From assembly GCA_017517815.1 (NCBI GenBank), contig JAFWYA010000018.1, forward strand, positions 1-64,000: a DNA stretch of 64,000 nucleotides, read 5' to 3'. Origin of the DNA: Clostridia bacterium (GTDB lineage: Bacteria; Bacillota_A; Clostridia; Christensenellales; Aristaeellaceae). This document shows, one piece after another, positions 30,464 through 40,800 of the stretch (within the stretch, counting starts at the first letter, position 1; every line of letters starts with the position of its first letter). The translations under genes were made by a program, and so were the position numbers. The notes beneath the pieces are model-generated. The model saw only the letters and a program-made list of their open reading frames with translations, was not told the DNA's origin and did no database searches.

Positions 30464-32317
30464 ATGAAGCAACTGATCATTATGCTGCTGGCGGTCATAC
30501 TGTGTGTTCCGTCAGCAGGCTGCTTCGCTCAGGGAGCTGATGATTTCGTGCCGAACACGCGCAATATTCCTGCAGCACTTGAAGAAATCCCGGCAGCATA
30601 CTTCCAGCCCGCCGAACAGGCAGGAACGATGGTGCGCCTGGATTACACCACATGGGAATCCTTCACCTATGAAGAAAAGACCCAGCCGCTCCACAAAACT
30701 GCATGGGTCTATCTGCCGTATGGATATTCGGATGCAAACACCTACAATGTGTTCTACTTTATGCACGGCGGCTGGTCGAACGAAACCACTCAGCTGGGCA
30801 CCGACGAGCGCCCCAGTGTTCTTAAACATGTCATCGACCATGCCATCGCAGACGGTAAGATGCAGCCGATGATCATTGTGTGCCCGACGTACAATAACAC
30901 CAGTCCCGAGGACAGCGGTGACTATGGCCTTGCCATTCAGCTGACCGACCAGTATCACAACGAACTGCTGTATGACCTGATTCCTGCAGTGGAAGGCAAG
31001 TACTCAACCTATGCAGAGAATACCACACCGGAAGGACTGGAAGCCTCCCGCGACCATCGCGGCTTTGGCGGGTTCTCGATGGGTTCGGTTACCACATGGC
31101 GCACCTTTGAGCACTGCCTGCCGTACTTCCGGTACTTCATGCCCTCCAGCGGCAATCTGACAACGGACGCACGATATATGGATGCCATCGTCGATTATTA
31201 TGGCTATCACTGGAATGACTTCTTTATCTTCGCCTGCTCCGGTACTTCTGACTTTGCCTATTATGCTTTCAATATGCAAATCCTGAACATGGCGGCATCT
31301 GCATCCGGCCACTTCCGTTTGGCAGACAATGAAGCCGAAGGAAGTCTGGCCTACCGGGTAAAGGAAGGGTACAGTCACGACGGCAAAGCCATGATGGAAT
31401 ATGCCTACAATGGTCTGTGCTGGTTCTGGAATTCCGGCAATGAATCCGATGACAGATACACGGTCGGCAGTGCGATTGCCGATGTGATCAATGATCCGGT
31501 ATTCGCCGACTACGGGCGCCTGATCTTCCCGGTGGATGAGGGATATTACAGTGGCGAAACGCTGAAGGATCTTCGCCTGACATGGTACAGCAATATCGAT
31601 CCCAATAAGACGGTGGAAATCGTCAACTACATGCACGACCGGGCCGCATCCGGCGATGTGATCTTCTACGATATCTACACCGATGAAGAGAAAGCCGCCG
31701 ATCCTGAAAAGAACGATACCGGCCTGTTCTTCTTCAAAGGTGAACCAGGAGCTAAGTTTGCTGTTTGTAACGCCGGAGGCGGTTTTGTCTATGTGGGAGC
31801 CATGCATGACAGCTTTCCGCATGCTCTGGAACTGAGCAAGAAAGGCTGCAACGCCTTTGCGCTGATCTACCGTCCCGGCGCACAAACCGCCTGCGAGGAT
31901 CTGGCCAGAGCGATCAGCTTCATCTTTGCCCACGCGGATGAGCTTGAGGTGGATACGGAGTGCTACTCTCTCTGGGGCGGCAGCGCAGGCGCGCGCATGG
32001 CAGCCTATCTCGGCACCTACGGCCCTGCGGCTTTCGGCGGTGACAATTTGCCGCGCCCCGGCGCTGTGATCATGCAGTACACCGGTCATAGTGAATACAA
32101 CGAACTTGATCCTCCAACCTATGCCTGCGTTGGCACAAACGACGGCATCACCAGCTGGCGCACTATGCAGAAAAGATTGCAGGTAATGGAGGCTGTCGGC
32201 ATCCCCACGGAATTCCACGCCTACAAAGGTCTGAGCCATGGATTTGGGCTGGGCACAGGAACGGTTGCCGAAGGTTGGATCGATGATGCGGTTGCTTTCT
32301 GGGAAAAGCAAGTGTAA
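30464..32317 (+). CDS. secreted tandem alpha/beta-hydrolase esterase, 617 aa
   Basis: A signal peptide (residues 1-22) ending near PSAGCFA, possibly lipid-anchored at Cys20. The N-terminal domain (about 40-330) resembles feruloyl/acetyl-xylan esterases of the XynZ type: YLPYGYSDANTYNVFYFMHGG and GFGGFSMGSVTTWR, with Ser of GxSxG. The C-terminal domain (about 410-617) is a second alpha/beta hydrolase with YRPGAQ, LWGGSAGARMA (nucleophile Ser) and GLSHGFGLG (catalytic His). Two hydrolases in one chain suggest release of ester side groups from plant polysaccharide. It is last in the operon, unlike the reductases in location. GAGGAAG lies before ATG 30464. Confidence 0.82.
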   Translation: MKQLIIMLLAVILCVPSAGCFAQGADDFVPNTRNIPAALEEIPAAYFQPAEQAGTMVRLDYTTWESFTYEEKTQPLHKTAWVYLPYGYSDANTYNVFYFMHGGWSNETTQLGTDERPSVLKHVIDHAIADGKMQPMIIVCPTYNNTSPEDSGDYGLAIQLTDQYHNELLYDLIPAVEGKYSTYAENTTPEGLEASRDHRGFGGFSMGSVTTWRTFEHCLPYFRYFMPSSGNLTTDARYMDAIVDYYGYHWNDFFIFACSGTSDFAYYAFNMQILNMAASASGHFRLADNEAEGSLAYRVKEGYSHDGKAMMEYAYNGLCWFWNSGNESDDRYTVGSAIADVINDPVFADYGRLIFPVDEGYYSGETLKDLRLTWYSNIDPNKTVEIVNYMHDRAASGDVIFYDIYTDEEKAADPEKNDTGLFFFKGEPGAKFAVCNAGGGFVYVGAMHDSFPHALELSKKGCNAFALIYRPGAQTACEDLARAISFIFAHADELEVDTECYSLWGGSAGARMAAYLGTYGPAAFGGDNLPRPGAVIMQYTGHSEYNELDPPTYACVGTNDGITSWRTMQKRLQVMEAVGIPTEFHAYKGLSHGFGLGTGTVAEGWIDDAVAFWEKQV

Positions 32318-32331
32318 TGAAATTCAGATAA

Positions 32332-32358
32332 GCTCTCCCGGTAAAGGGAGAGCCTTTT
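32332..32358 (+). terminator. terminator of redox/esterase operon
   Basis: GCTCTCCC (32332-32339) with GGGAGAGC (32346-32353), then CTTTTTC. Confidence 0.85.
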
Positions 32359-32521
32359 TCATCCTACCAGTTTCAGATACTTATACACCGTCGGTCTGCT
32401 TAACCCACATACCCGCGCCAGTTCTGATACATTCATCTTCCCTTCCATCAGCGCCGGATAGTGCTTCAAAAAGATTGCCGGTATATCCTCCTTTGTCTTT
32501 CGCGGCCTTCCGAGCTTGAGA
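32359..32521 (-). pseudogene. resolvase C-terminal remnant
   Basis: The minus strand reads KLGRPRKTKEDIPAIF, then MNVSELARVCGLSRPT and YKYLKLVG to a stop at 32359-32361. This is nearly identical to the last 55 residues of the resolvase at 19534-20121. The catalytic domain is absent and no start is present. Confidence 0.8.
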
Positions 32522-32526
32522 AGATA

Positions 32527-32553
32527 AAAGGTCGCCCTGCAGGCGACCTTTGT
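32527..32553. terminator. terminator of decayed macro-protein copy
   Basis: AAAGGTCGCC with GGCGACCTTT, 5-nt loop; same core as the hairpin at 7651-7690. Confidence 0.65.
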
Positions 32554-32565
32554 TTGTTTTTTCCG

Positions 32566-32858
32566 TTACGCCACCTCACAGCCAAGCAGCGGCTGCTTAT
32601 GGCAACCAGCGCCTTGCTGATTTCAAAGACATCATACATGTCATTGTCGGCGAATTCCTTTACGATCAAGTTAAACCTGCGGCGACGGCTCAGCGCAAGA
32701 AAGGGTTGTTTCTTTGGCTGATAGTGCACGTCGTTGACGATTTTGGAAAAGTGCTTTTTGTCAAGATTGGCCTTTTGTCGCACTTGGCATTTTTCATACC
32801 CTTTTCCTTTTTTTCGCAGCACTATTTCCGAAAAGTTCTCGTCCAGGCGTTTCGGCAT
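32566..32858 (-). pseudogene. decayed copy of macro-protein C-terminal domain
   Basis: The minus strand contains NFSEIVLRK, KANLDKKHFSKIVNDVHYQP, NLIVKEFADNDMYDVFEISK and, after a frameshift, a tail ending at TAA 32566-32568. Each matches the C-terminal domain of the macro protein at 10171-11259. The segment corresponding to LALAVALELDLAETKELLMK is deleted, and at least two frameshifts are present. No macro domain remains. Confidence 0.8.
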
Positions 32859-32864
32859 CTCCTC

Positions 32865-35582
32865 TCATTCAGCAGTATTGATCGCCTCGATCACCGCCTG
32901 GCTGGTGATGGTCGCGCCGGCAATGGCGTCGATGTCCTCCAGGCTCACCGGAAGGGTCAGTCCGATGAACTGCTGCCGGAAGGCTTCCTCCAACGCCTGC
33001 GCGCCAAAGCCCGCGGTTTCGGCAAAGCTTTCGTCACCGATGGTGATGGCGGTGATGGCATTGCCTTCCACCGTTATTTCAACAGCTACCGGGCCTGCAA
33101 AGCCCCTGGCGCTGCCCGTAAAGGTACCGTCCTCACGGTTGGAAGCTTGCTCGGCCGCTGCCGGTTTTTCGGCAGGCATGGCGCCGGGCGCTGCAATGGC
33201 ATTGAGCGCGCTGATCACGGCGCGCGTGGTGATGGTTGCGCCTGCGATGGCATCAATCTCCGCTTCCGATACAGGCAGCTTTTTGCCGATGAACTGCAGT
33301 TTGAACGCATCCTCCTGCGCCTTGGCGCCAAAGCCGGGCGTTTCACTGAAGTACTCGTCGCCGATCTCAATGGCGGTGATGGCTCCGCTGCCGTCCAGCT
33401 GCACCCTGACCGTCACCGGGCCCGCAAAGCCCGTGGCGCTGCCCTGCCGCCATTCCGGCTCAGGCTTTGCAAAGCCCAGCCATACCAGCACGTCGTGCAC
33501 ATTCATCAGTTTCACGCCATGCTCTTCGATCTGGCTGTCGGTGAGCTGCTGCTGCCTGTACTTCAGGTCAAACACAACACTTTCGTCATTGCAGGTGAGT
33601 TTCACGCGGCAGCCGTCGTCGGTGAATACAGGCGCAAGCGCCCAACTGTCGCCGTTGCTCATCCAGCGGATCTCGCCGTCCGCTGCGGTGGTGAAGACCA
33701 GCTCATCGTAGTCATTTTGGATCACAAGGGTCTGCGGACGGTAATCGACAGCAAACAAAATGTTGTCGAACGCACTTTCATAGGGCCAAATCTGTCTGAC
33801 GCACTGCAGCAACAGACATGGCTGCTCTTCAGACCAGTCGACCTGCGCGCTGTAAAGACGATACTTCCCATCGCTGGGCCTGCTGTCTATATACTTTGCA
33901 GCCACCGACTGGCCCGTGATCTCCAGTTCACACTTCCATGTGTTTTTCCAGTCCTGCCGATACCCTCTCCAGGAATATTTCTGCTTCTGACCCAGCTCCG
34001 TTTCCAGTGTGAATGCACCATCCCAGCTGCAGCGGCCAGTGAGGTCAAAAGGTTCTGAATACACCGTCCAGTTGACGCCCCTGTCCTCCAGCTGCACCGT
34101 TGCATGGAGGGTGCTGTCGCTGATCAGCGCATGCAGCGTGCGCTCGTCCCACTGAAGGGTAAGGATGTCGTAGGGGGCGTCGATCAGGTAGCCCGACGCA
34201 TATCCGTCGCTCACCACCGCCGTTGCCACATGCCTGTCGCCGGTGTACAGGTCCATCTCCCACTGTCCGTCTTTGCGCCGGCCTTCGATGGCAAACTTGT
34301 TGCCCACTGTGCCGGACAGCGAAAGGGCCTTTTCGCTCACAAAGCCCGTTACAGCAATCGTCGTGTAATTCATCGGAATACAGATATCGACCGTGTTTTT
34401 GCGCAAATACACATGCGAAGCCTTGTTGCCAAGCACAAAATCCAGCTCAAACACGCCCTCGTCCATGTGCAGGCCTGCCTCGACCGTGGGCAACGTCACC
34501 CGGCTTCCCAGATAGGAAAGCTCATGATAAAACCGTTCTTTCAGCCGGCTCAGGTCCGTTTCCTCCACGCCAAACCACGGCATGTAGCGCGCCAGCAGTT
34601 CGCCGGTGTACTGGTCGTAGCGGCGGGTGCTGGCCACCAGCTGCTGACGCAGCTCGCTCATAAACTGCTGCGGGCTGAACATCAGCCTGTAGTCACCCTC
34701 GGCAAAGGAAACGTCATACGCCCTGCTGCTGATGCCCTCCAGCGCAGCCGAGAGAATGACCCACGCCTTTTGCAGATCGCGCGAATCAAACACATAAACG
34801 CGGTCCCATGCGTTGAGCGCGGCGGTGAAATATTCTCCTGTATATTCTGCATTCAGCGTGATGCCGGCAAACTTTGCCTCGGCGTTCCAGGGGCCGGTGC
34901 CGTCGGGCAGCGTGATGATGCTGACCTCCACAGGCATGTCCAGCACAATCAGCTTTGACACGCCCAGCCCATTCCATGCCTCCAGCAGCGCCTGTGCGCT
35001 GCGCACGCCCGCGCTTTGCGGCAGCATGCTGGTGATCACCGCGTCATAGCGTGTAAGCAGCTGGTCGATTTTGTCAGCATGCAGCAAAATCTGCGCCTGC
35101 ACGGCGGTATCCACCGCAGATGCCAGCTTTTTTGGCGACAGCGTAATGGCGGTGTGCTTTTGCACCAATCCGGAAGGCTGCGTCTGAGTGGTCTGTTCCA
35201 CCGTTACGGCGCTGCGCGCCGCCTGAGCGATCGCCTGCACAGCCTGCGCCGCAAAGTCCAGCTCGGCAGCCGGGCCGTCCGGCAGGCTGTCAACGCCTGC
35301 CGCAGCGCACACCAGCGCCTCCAGCACGGTTTCCAGCTTCAGTCCGCCTTTTTCATCCGGCAGTTCCCACAGCAGAAGGGGCAGTCCCTTTGCGTCGCTG
35401 GCAAATGTGATGTCTGCTGTTTCGCCCATGCCTTCCATGTTCAGTTCAAACCCGTCCGCCGCCTGCATAAGCAGCTGCGGCAGCTGTCGGATCAGCTGCT
35501 GTTCCAGGGTTTCCGCCCGCGAAACAGGCAGTGCGCCCAGCATGCAGCATACTGCAAGAAGAAGCGCCAGAAGCTTTTTCAT
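32865..35582 (-). CDS. secreted protein with two C-terminal FMN-binding domains, 905 aa
   Basis: Signal peptide MKKLLALLLAVCCMLGALPV then an about 680-residue region of unknown fold with several beta-rich modules. Residues about 705-800 and 812-905 are two FMN_bind-type domains: each has GFAGPV, a beta hairpin (ITAIEIGDE, ITAITIGDE), PGFGAKA/AGFGAQA and DAIAGATITT/DAIAGATITS, the last being the flavinylation signature where FMN is attached to Thr. Such extracytoplasmic flavoproteins carry electrons, but the matching ApbE flavin transferase is not in this window. ATG 35582 has AGGTGGG upstream. Last gene of a three-gene operon with the LRR/DUF6273 and TPR/WG genes. Confidence 0.85.
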   Translation of the reverse strand: MKKLLALLLAVCCMLGALPVSRAETLEQQLIRQLPQLLMQAADGFELNMEGMGETADITFASDAKGLPLLLWELPDEKGGLKLETVLEALVCAAAGVDSLPDGPAAELDFAAQAVQAIAQAARSAVTVEQTTQTQPSGLVQKHTAITLSPKKLASAVDTAVQAQILLHADKIDQLLTRYDAVITSMLPQSAGVRSAQALLEAWNGLGVSKLIVLDMPVEVSIITLPDGTGPWNAEAKFAGITLNAEYTGEYFTAALNAWDRVYVFDSRDLQKAWVILSAALEGISSRAYDVSFAEGDYRLMFSPQQFMSELRQQLVASTRRYDQYTGELLARYMPWFGVEETDLSRLKERFYHELSYLGSRVTLPTVEAGLHMDEGVFELDFVLGNKASHVYLRKNTVDICIPMNYTTIAVTGFVSEKALSLSGTVGNKFAIEGRRKDGQWEMDLYTGDRHVATAVVSDGYASGYLIDAPYDILTLQWDERTLHALISDSTLHATVQLEDRGVNWTVYSEPFDLTGRCSWDGAFTLETELGQKQKYSWRGYRQDWKNTWKCELEITGQSVAAKYIDSRPSDGKYRLYSAQVDWSEEQPCLLLQCVRQIWPYESAFDNILFAVDYRPQTLVIQNDYDELVFTTAADGEIRWMSNGDSWALAPVFTDDGCRVKLTCNDESVVFDLKYRQQQLTDSQIEEHGVKLMNVHDVLVWLGFAKPEPEWRQGSATGFAGPVTVRVQLDGSGAITAIEIGDEYFSETPGFGAKAQEDAFKLQFIGKKLPVSEAEIDAIAGATITTRAVISALNAIAAPGAMPAEKPAAAEQASNREDGTFTGSARGFAGPVAVEITVEGNAITAITIGDESFAETAGFGAQALEEAFRQQFIGLTLPVSLEDIDAIAGATITSQAVIEAINTAE

Positions 35583-35600
35583 GGTTCCACCCACCTTTGC

Positions 35601-37853
35601 TTATTTGTCAATGCTGTCCAGATTCACCCAGATGGCCGGGCGAACGCCAATATTGGTGGTAGAGTCGAAGGAGCGGTTGACGATGGTGCCATCCTCCTCC
35701 ACCGCATGCGCATGGCGCACGCCCTTGCCCGAGGAGCGCAGCCACCACCAGCAGGCCGCCTCATAATCCACTTGGCTCAAATCCTGTGCGGATGCATAGG
35801 CGGTGGGCCGGGCTGCGCGGGTGATGGTGTCGGGCAGGCACTGCTGCAGCTGCTCGCTGCTGAGCAGGAACACATAGTCCTGCGTATGCTGACCCTCGGC
35901 TGCGCGCATGGCCGCAGCCGTGCGCCGGGCCAGCACGCTCTTTTCATCCGCGCTGAATGCCTGCGGCAGGAACGTTTCGTTCAGCCATGCGCGAATGCTG
36001 CTCTTGTCCCACGTCATTTTGGCAGCTCTGTCAAAGCGCATGGCCGCCAGCACATGGCGGCTCAAAAGCAGCGCCTTGTTGCCATCGCGGGCGATCACCA
36101 GCCATTCGATGGGCTCTGCGCCGTTTTGCAGATTGTTGTCCTGCTCATAGCTGCCCAGCAGCAGCTGGTCGCCCACGTTCCACTGTGCAATGGGTTCTTC
36201 CTCTACGACGCGGCTGATCATGTCCCACGCAAGCGACAGGTCGATGCAGCAGGCCGGGCGGATGGCGCTGGAACGGTTGGCCGTATCGGTGAATTCGCCG
36301 TTTCCGTCAATGCCGGCAGCCTCGGTATCGCCGTTGACGGTGGGATGACGCAAAAGCCACTGCGTGGACAGATCCTCGCGCTGCCAGTAGGTCATGCGGT
36401 TGAGATTGGTCTGCGTATGCTGGCTGATGCGGTCCTCCGCATTGGGCAGATAGTTCATCACCTGCTGATAGCTGAGCATGAAGACCCTGTCCTGCGTGTC
36501 GCTGCCGGCCTTTTTGGAGGCATATTTGAACGGCCGCGCCTCGGCCTTGAGCGTTGTAAGCACAATGGCCTCGCGCTCCTGCTGGGTGAAGGCCTCGCTG
36601 AGGAAACGCGTGTTCAGGCTTTTGCGGGCGATGCTGTTTTCCCAGGTGGTGGGGATGCTGCGGTGCGTGCTGTCAAAACCGGCATTGTACATGTAGGGGT
36701 AATCGGTTCGTTCTCCGCCCGGAAAATTGTCGGCATTCGGGGCGATGAGCAGATCCTTCGAGATCACGAGCACCTCATCGCCCTGCCGGTCCAGTACGAT
36801 CCACTCGATGGGGTCTGCGCCGTTGGAAAGGTCGTCGTCCTGTTCAAGGCGGCCAAACAGCAGATGCGTGCCCACGCGGAACTGGCGGAAGACGGACTCG
36901 TCGCGCCTGTCCTGCGCATCCGCATAGCCGATGATGGATGCAAACAGGCTTTCCGCCGTCTGGTAGTCGCCGGCGAGATACGCCGCATCGGCCCGGCCAT
37001 AGATGCAGGCCTTCACCTGCTGCGCGCTGTCGGCATAGCCGCCCAGCTGCTCAAAAATGGTCTGCGCCTGTTCAAAGCTGCCCTGTGCATACAGCTGCGC
37101 CGCGCGCTGATAGGTCTGCTGGCGCACTTCCTCCTCAGACAGCTCATAGGTATAGGCCATGCCGTTTTTTTCAGCATAGGCACGGGCGTACTGGTTGCCG
37201 CGGATATCCAGCTCCACCGCCAGTCTCTTTCCGTAGCCGTCGTTGAAGGCGGTGCTGTGGATGCTGGTCACGCTTTGGGGGATCACCACTTTGCGCAGGT
37301 GCGGGCTGCCGCAGAAGGCGCCGTCGCCAATGGCGGTAGCGCCTGCAGGCAGCAGATATTCCGCCTGCTTTTTGCCGCCGGGCCAGCACACCAGCCGCAG
37401 CCCCTCTTTGGCAAACAGCGCGCCGCCGATGAGGGTGAACGCCTCGTTCTGTTCTGAAAGCGTGATTTTTGTCAGCTTCACGCAGCCGTCGAAGGGGTTG
37501 CCGTCCATGGCGAGCACGCCGCTGCCGATGCGCACGGTCTCAAGCGACGTACAGTTGAGAAATGCCTCGTCGCTGATGGACAGAACGCTGTGGGGAATAT
37601 CCACCTCGCGCAGCTTGTGCAGCGAACCGAACGCGCCCCAGCCGATGCCCGTGACGGCCCTGCCGCCCAGCGTATCGGGAATGCGCAATTCCCGGGTGCC
37701 GGCATTGCCGTTGAAATACACGATCTGCGCACCCTTTTCGGTGAGGATGTACTCATAATCCCCATCCGCCTGTGCGCCTGCGACCATCACATCCGCCGAA
37801 GCCTCGAAAAGCGCCATCAGCAGCGCAAGCAACAGTGCGATAAAGCGTTTCAC
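35601..37853 (-). CDS. secreted LRR (BspA-like)/DUF6273-type protein, 750 aa
   Basis: GTG start at 37853 with AAGGAGG; signal peptide KRFIALLLALLMALFEASA. Residues 30-235 contain BspA/Treponema-type leucine-rich repeats (LREVDIPHSVLSISDEAFLNC, LETVRIGSG, LRKVVIPQSVTSIHSTAF, each within the 20-odd-residue pattern). TPR-like helices (265-310) are followed by two DUF6273-like modules: LEQDDDLSNGADPIEWIVLD and YEQDNNLQNGAEPIEWLVIA open them, and WWWLRSSGK and GVRPAIWVNLD close the second. The first starts at about residue 325. Surface display or binding is likely; the ligand is unknown. Paralogue of the gene at 42305-45163. Same operon as the TPR/WG protein. Confidence 0.82.
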   Translation of the reverse strand: MKRFIALLLALLMALFEASADVMVAGAQADGDYEYILTEKGAQIVYFNGNAGTRELRIPDTLGGRAVTGIGWGAFGSLHKLREVDIPHSVLSISDEAFLNCTSLETVRIGSGVLAMDGNPFDGCVKLTKITLSEQNEAFTLIGGALFAKEGLRLVCWPGGKKQAEYLLPAGATAIGDGAFCGSPHLRKVVIPQSVTSIHSTAFNDGYGKRLAVELDIRGNQYARAYAEKNGMAYTYELSEEEVRQQTYQRAAQLYAQGSFEQAQTIFEQLGGYADSAQQVKACIYGRADAAYLAGDYQTAESLFASIIGYADAQDRRDESVFRQFRVGTHLLFGRLEQDDDLSNGADPIEWIVLDRQGDEVLVISKDLLIAPNADNFPGGERTDYPYMYNAGFDSTHRSIPTTWENSIARKSLNTRFLSEAFTQQEREAIVLTTLKAEARPFKYASKKAGSDTQDRVFMLSYQQVMNYLPNAEDRISQHTQTNLNRMTYWQREDLSTQWLLRHPTVNGDTEAAGIDGNGEFTDTANRSSAIRPACCIDLSLAWDMISRVVEEEPIAQWNVGDQLLLGSYEQDNNLQNGAEPIEWLVIARDGNKALLLSRHVLAAMRFDRAAKMTWDKSSIRAWLNETFLPQAFSADEKSVLARRTAAAMRAAEGQHTQDYVFLLSSEQLQQCLPDTITRAARPTAYASAQDLSQVDYEAACWWWLRSSGKGVRHAHAVEEDGTIVNRSFDSTTNIGVRPAIWVNLDSIDK

Positions 37854-37876
37854 GAAACAGCCTCCTTTGCGGATGA

Positions 37877-40800
37877 TCACAGCGAGCGCATGGACATTGC
37901 CATGCTGACGGCATCATCTTCCGAACCGATATTGAACTTGACCACCTTGCCGGTCGTGCCGTCGATGAGCACATACACCAGATTGCCGCGGTCGTTGTAG
38001 TTGGCGGCGATGATGTAGCCGTTGACCGTACTCCTGCGAATGTAGTTGTAGGTGGGACGAATGAGATCCGTACCCTTTTCGCTGATCCAGCCGTACTTGT
38101 CATTGACTTGGTTGCGGCAGGGCAGCGAGGTAATGGAATCCTCCCACTGTGTGCCGGTGAGTATGGTTTTGGTGGCCGGATCGATCACGCAGTAGTAGTC
38201 GTTTCCACTGCCGTACCTGCCCGTGTTTGCCTTGCCGGAGAGAAGTCCGCCGCCAAGCATGCGCAGGTCCTTTACGTCGTCGTTGTTGACCTCGTAGGAA
38301 TACAGCTTGCCATTTTTTGTATCATAGAGCATCGTATCGTAGTTGCCGTCTGTGAATATGCCTTTTCCCTGATACTTGACCGGATCTCTGGAGTAATAGT
38401 ACTTTGACGGAGCTTTGGAAAAATCGCACACTGTATTTCCGCGGTTGTTCAAAAGAATATTTTCATCCTTCACAGCATGACCGCAGTCGTCATAATAGAC
38501 GATGTCGGTCCACGCAGGCGTAACGGTCACCACGCCCTCTTCGCTGATAACGCCCCATTTGTTGAGGTTGTTGTAAATGTAGGCATAGCCGTCGTACATG
38601 ATGTGCACGTTCTTCCACTCCGCCTCGATGACGGTTTCGAAGGTCACGGCGTCCATGAAGCCATACAGGTTGTTCTTTCTGAAAATGAGATATTTGCCGT
38701 CGTTGCTTCCCTTGCGGATCTCCTGCAAATCAGGATAGTGCAGCACCTTGCCCTCGTAGGAGACGATGCCGTACTTTCCGCCGGAGGTCACGATGTAGTT
38801 GCCGCTGGTGTCCAGCGTGATCGTGTTATAGGCGGGCGCAATGATGCTGCTGCCCTTTGCGTCGGCAATGCCATATTTTTTGTTTTGCACTACCTGATAC
38901 CGCCCGTCGGACTGCAGGTCGATGCTGTCGTAGAGCGGCTGCAGGATGGTCTGGCCGCTGCCGTCCAGTATGCCGTGTTTGTAGTCCTTCACAACGTCGA
39001 AGCCGGAGCCCTTGACGGAAATCCTGCTGTACTCCACCGGAACGATCAGGCTGCCGGCACTGTCCAGCAGGCCCAGCAGGCTGTCCTTTTTCACCAGATA
39101 GCCGCCGTTTTCATATGGTTCCACGCTGTCATAGGCGCATTCCACCACCACGCTGCCGTCGGCGGCCAGCACGCCATCTCCCTGGTCTGTCCACACCAGA
39201 TAGTGAGCGTCATCCATCGTGATGATGCCTTCGTAGGCCGTCTGCACCAGCACGCTGCCGTCGGCGGAAAGCAGGCCCATCTTTTGATCCCTGACGGCAT
39301 AATAGGTGTTGAAGGGGGTCAGCTCCAGCTTTTCATATTCAGCAGGCACCGCCACGTCGGCGGCTGCATCCAGCAGGCCATATGCCGCTGCATTGTGGTC
39401 GTAGTAGCGGCGCAGGCCGTTTGCATCGCTTTCATCAATGGTTTCGAAGCGCACGGTATACAGCGCCGCAGCCCTGTCGGCGCTGTCGCGGTAAGCGCCC
39501 AGCGCTGTATAACTGTCGTAGGCCAGCCACGGCGTCGCGTTTTCCTGCGTGTGCGCCAGCAGGTACAGGCTTTCATTTGCCGCAGCCGCATCGCCCAGCT
39601 GCAGGTACAGGGCGCGCGCGGCTTCATATTCGCCGGCATTCAGGCAGCTGTCTGCCTGTGCGCGCTTTCTGCCCTCATTCACCTTTGCAAGCAGCGCTTC
39701 CGCGCCTTCATACTGGCCCAGTTCGCCCAGCAGCGCTTCCGCGCCGTCAAAGTCGCCAGCGTTGAGGCAGATCCGGGCGCGTTCAAGCTTGTTTTGAAGA
39801 ACGCGGTCGTGCTGGCCCAGTTCATCCAGCAGCACATAGGCGTGCCCATACTGCCCCTGCGCCAGCAGCGTTTCGGCACGCTGCTGCTTGCTCGCGGTGA
39901 TCTGCTGCGCCGCGTCGGCGTAATCGCCCAGCTCGCCCAGGATGCGGTAGGCCTCGTCATATTTGCCAAGCGCCAGTCGTGCCAGCGCATCGTCGTAGGC
40001 AGCCTGCAGACGGGCTGCCTCCACGCTGGCCAGCTGCGCTGCCGCATCGCTGTAATCGCCCAGCTCTGTGAACAGCTCCTGTGCCGCAGCAAAGCTGCCC
40101 TGCTGCAAAGCCGCGCAGGCGCGTTCATATTTGCTTTCAAGGATGCGGTCCGCCGCATCGCTGTAATCGCCCAGTTCGTTAAACAGCGCATAGGCGCTGT
40201 CGTATTCGCCGTTTGTCAGGCAGACTTCGGCGCGTTCGTACTTGCTTTCAAGGATGCGGTCTGCCGCGTCGCTGTAATCGCCCAGTTCGTTAAACAGCGC
40301 GTAGGCGCTGTCGTATTCGCCGTTTGTCAGGCAGGCTTCAGCGCGCGCGTACTTGCTTTCAAGGATGCGGTCGGATGAATCGGCATAGTCGCCAAGCTCC
40401 GTGAACAGCACATAGGCGCTGTCGTATTCGCCTTTGGCAAGATGCGCCTCGGCGCGCGCATATTTGCTGGTAATGATGCGGTCAGCCGCATCGGAATATT
40501 CGCCCAGCTCCGTGAACAGCACATAGGCGCTGTCGTATTCGCCTTTGGCAAGATGCGCCTCAGCGCGCGCATATTTGCTGGTAATGATGCGGTCAGCCGC
40601 GTCGCTGTAATCGCCCAGTTCGCCAAACAGCGCGTAGGCGTTGGCGTAATCGCCGCCGGTGAGATATTCCTCGGCGCGCGCGTACTTGTTTTCGAGGATG
40701 CGGTCAGCCGCATCGGAATATTCGCCCAGCTCCGCAAACAGCACATAGGCGTCGCTGTACTGCCCTCTGGAAAGATTCTCCTCCGCGCGCTGATATTTGC

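Noticed and set aside
35016..37457. 813-aa open frame opposite the LRR/DUF6273 gene
   Set aside because: Low-complexity His/Arg/Ala-rich translation typical of a high-GC shadow; the minus-strand gene has a signal peptide and domains.
38477..40378. 633-aa open frame opposite the TPR/WG gene
   Set aside because: Periodic only because the sense strand is repetitive; no start signal.
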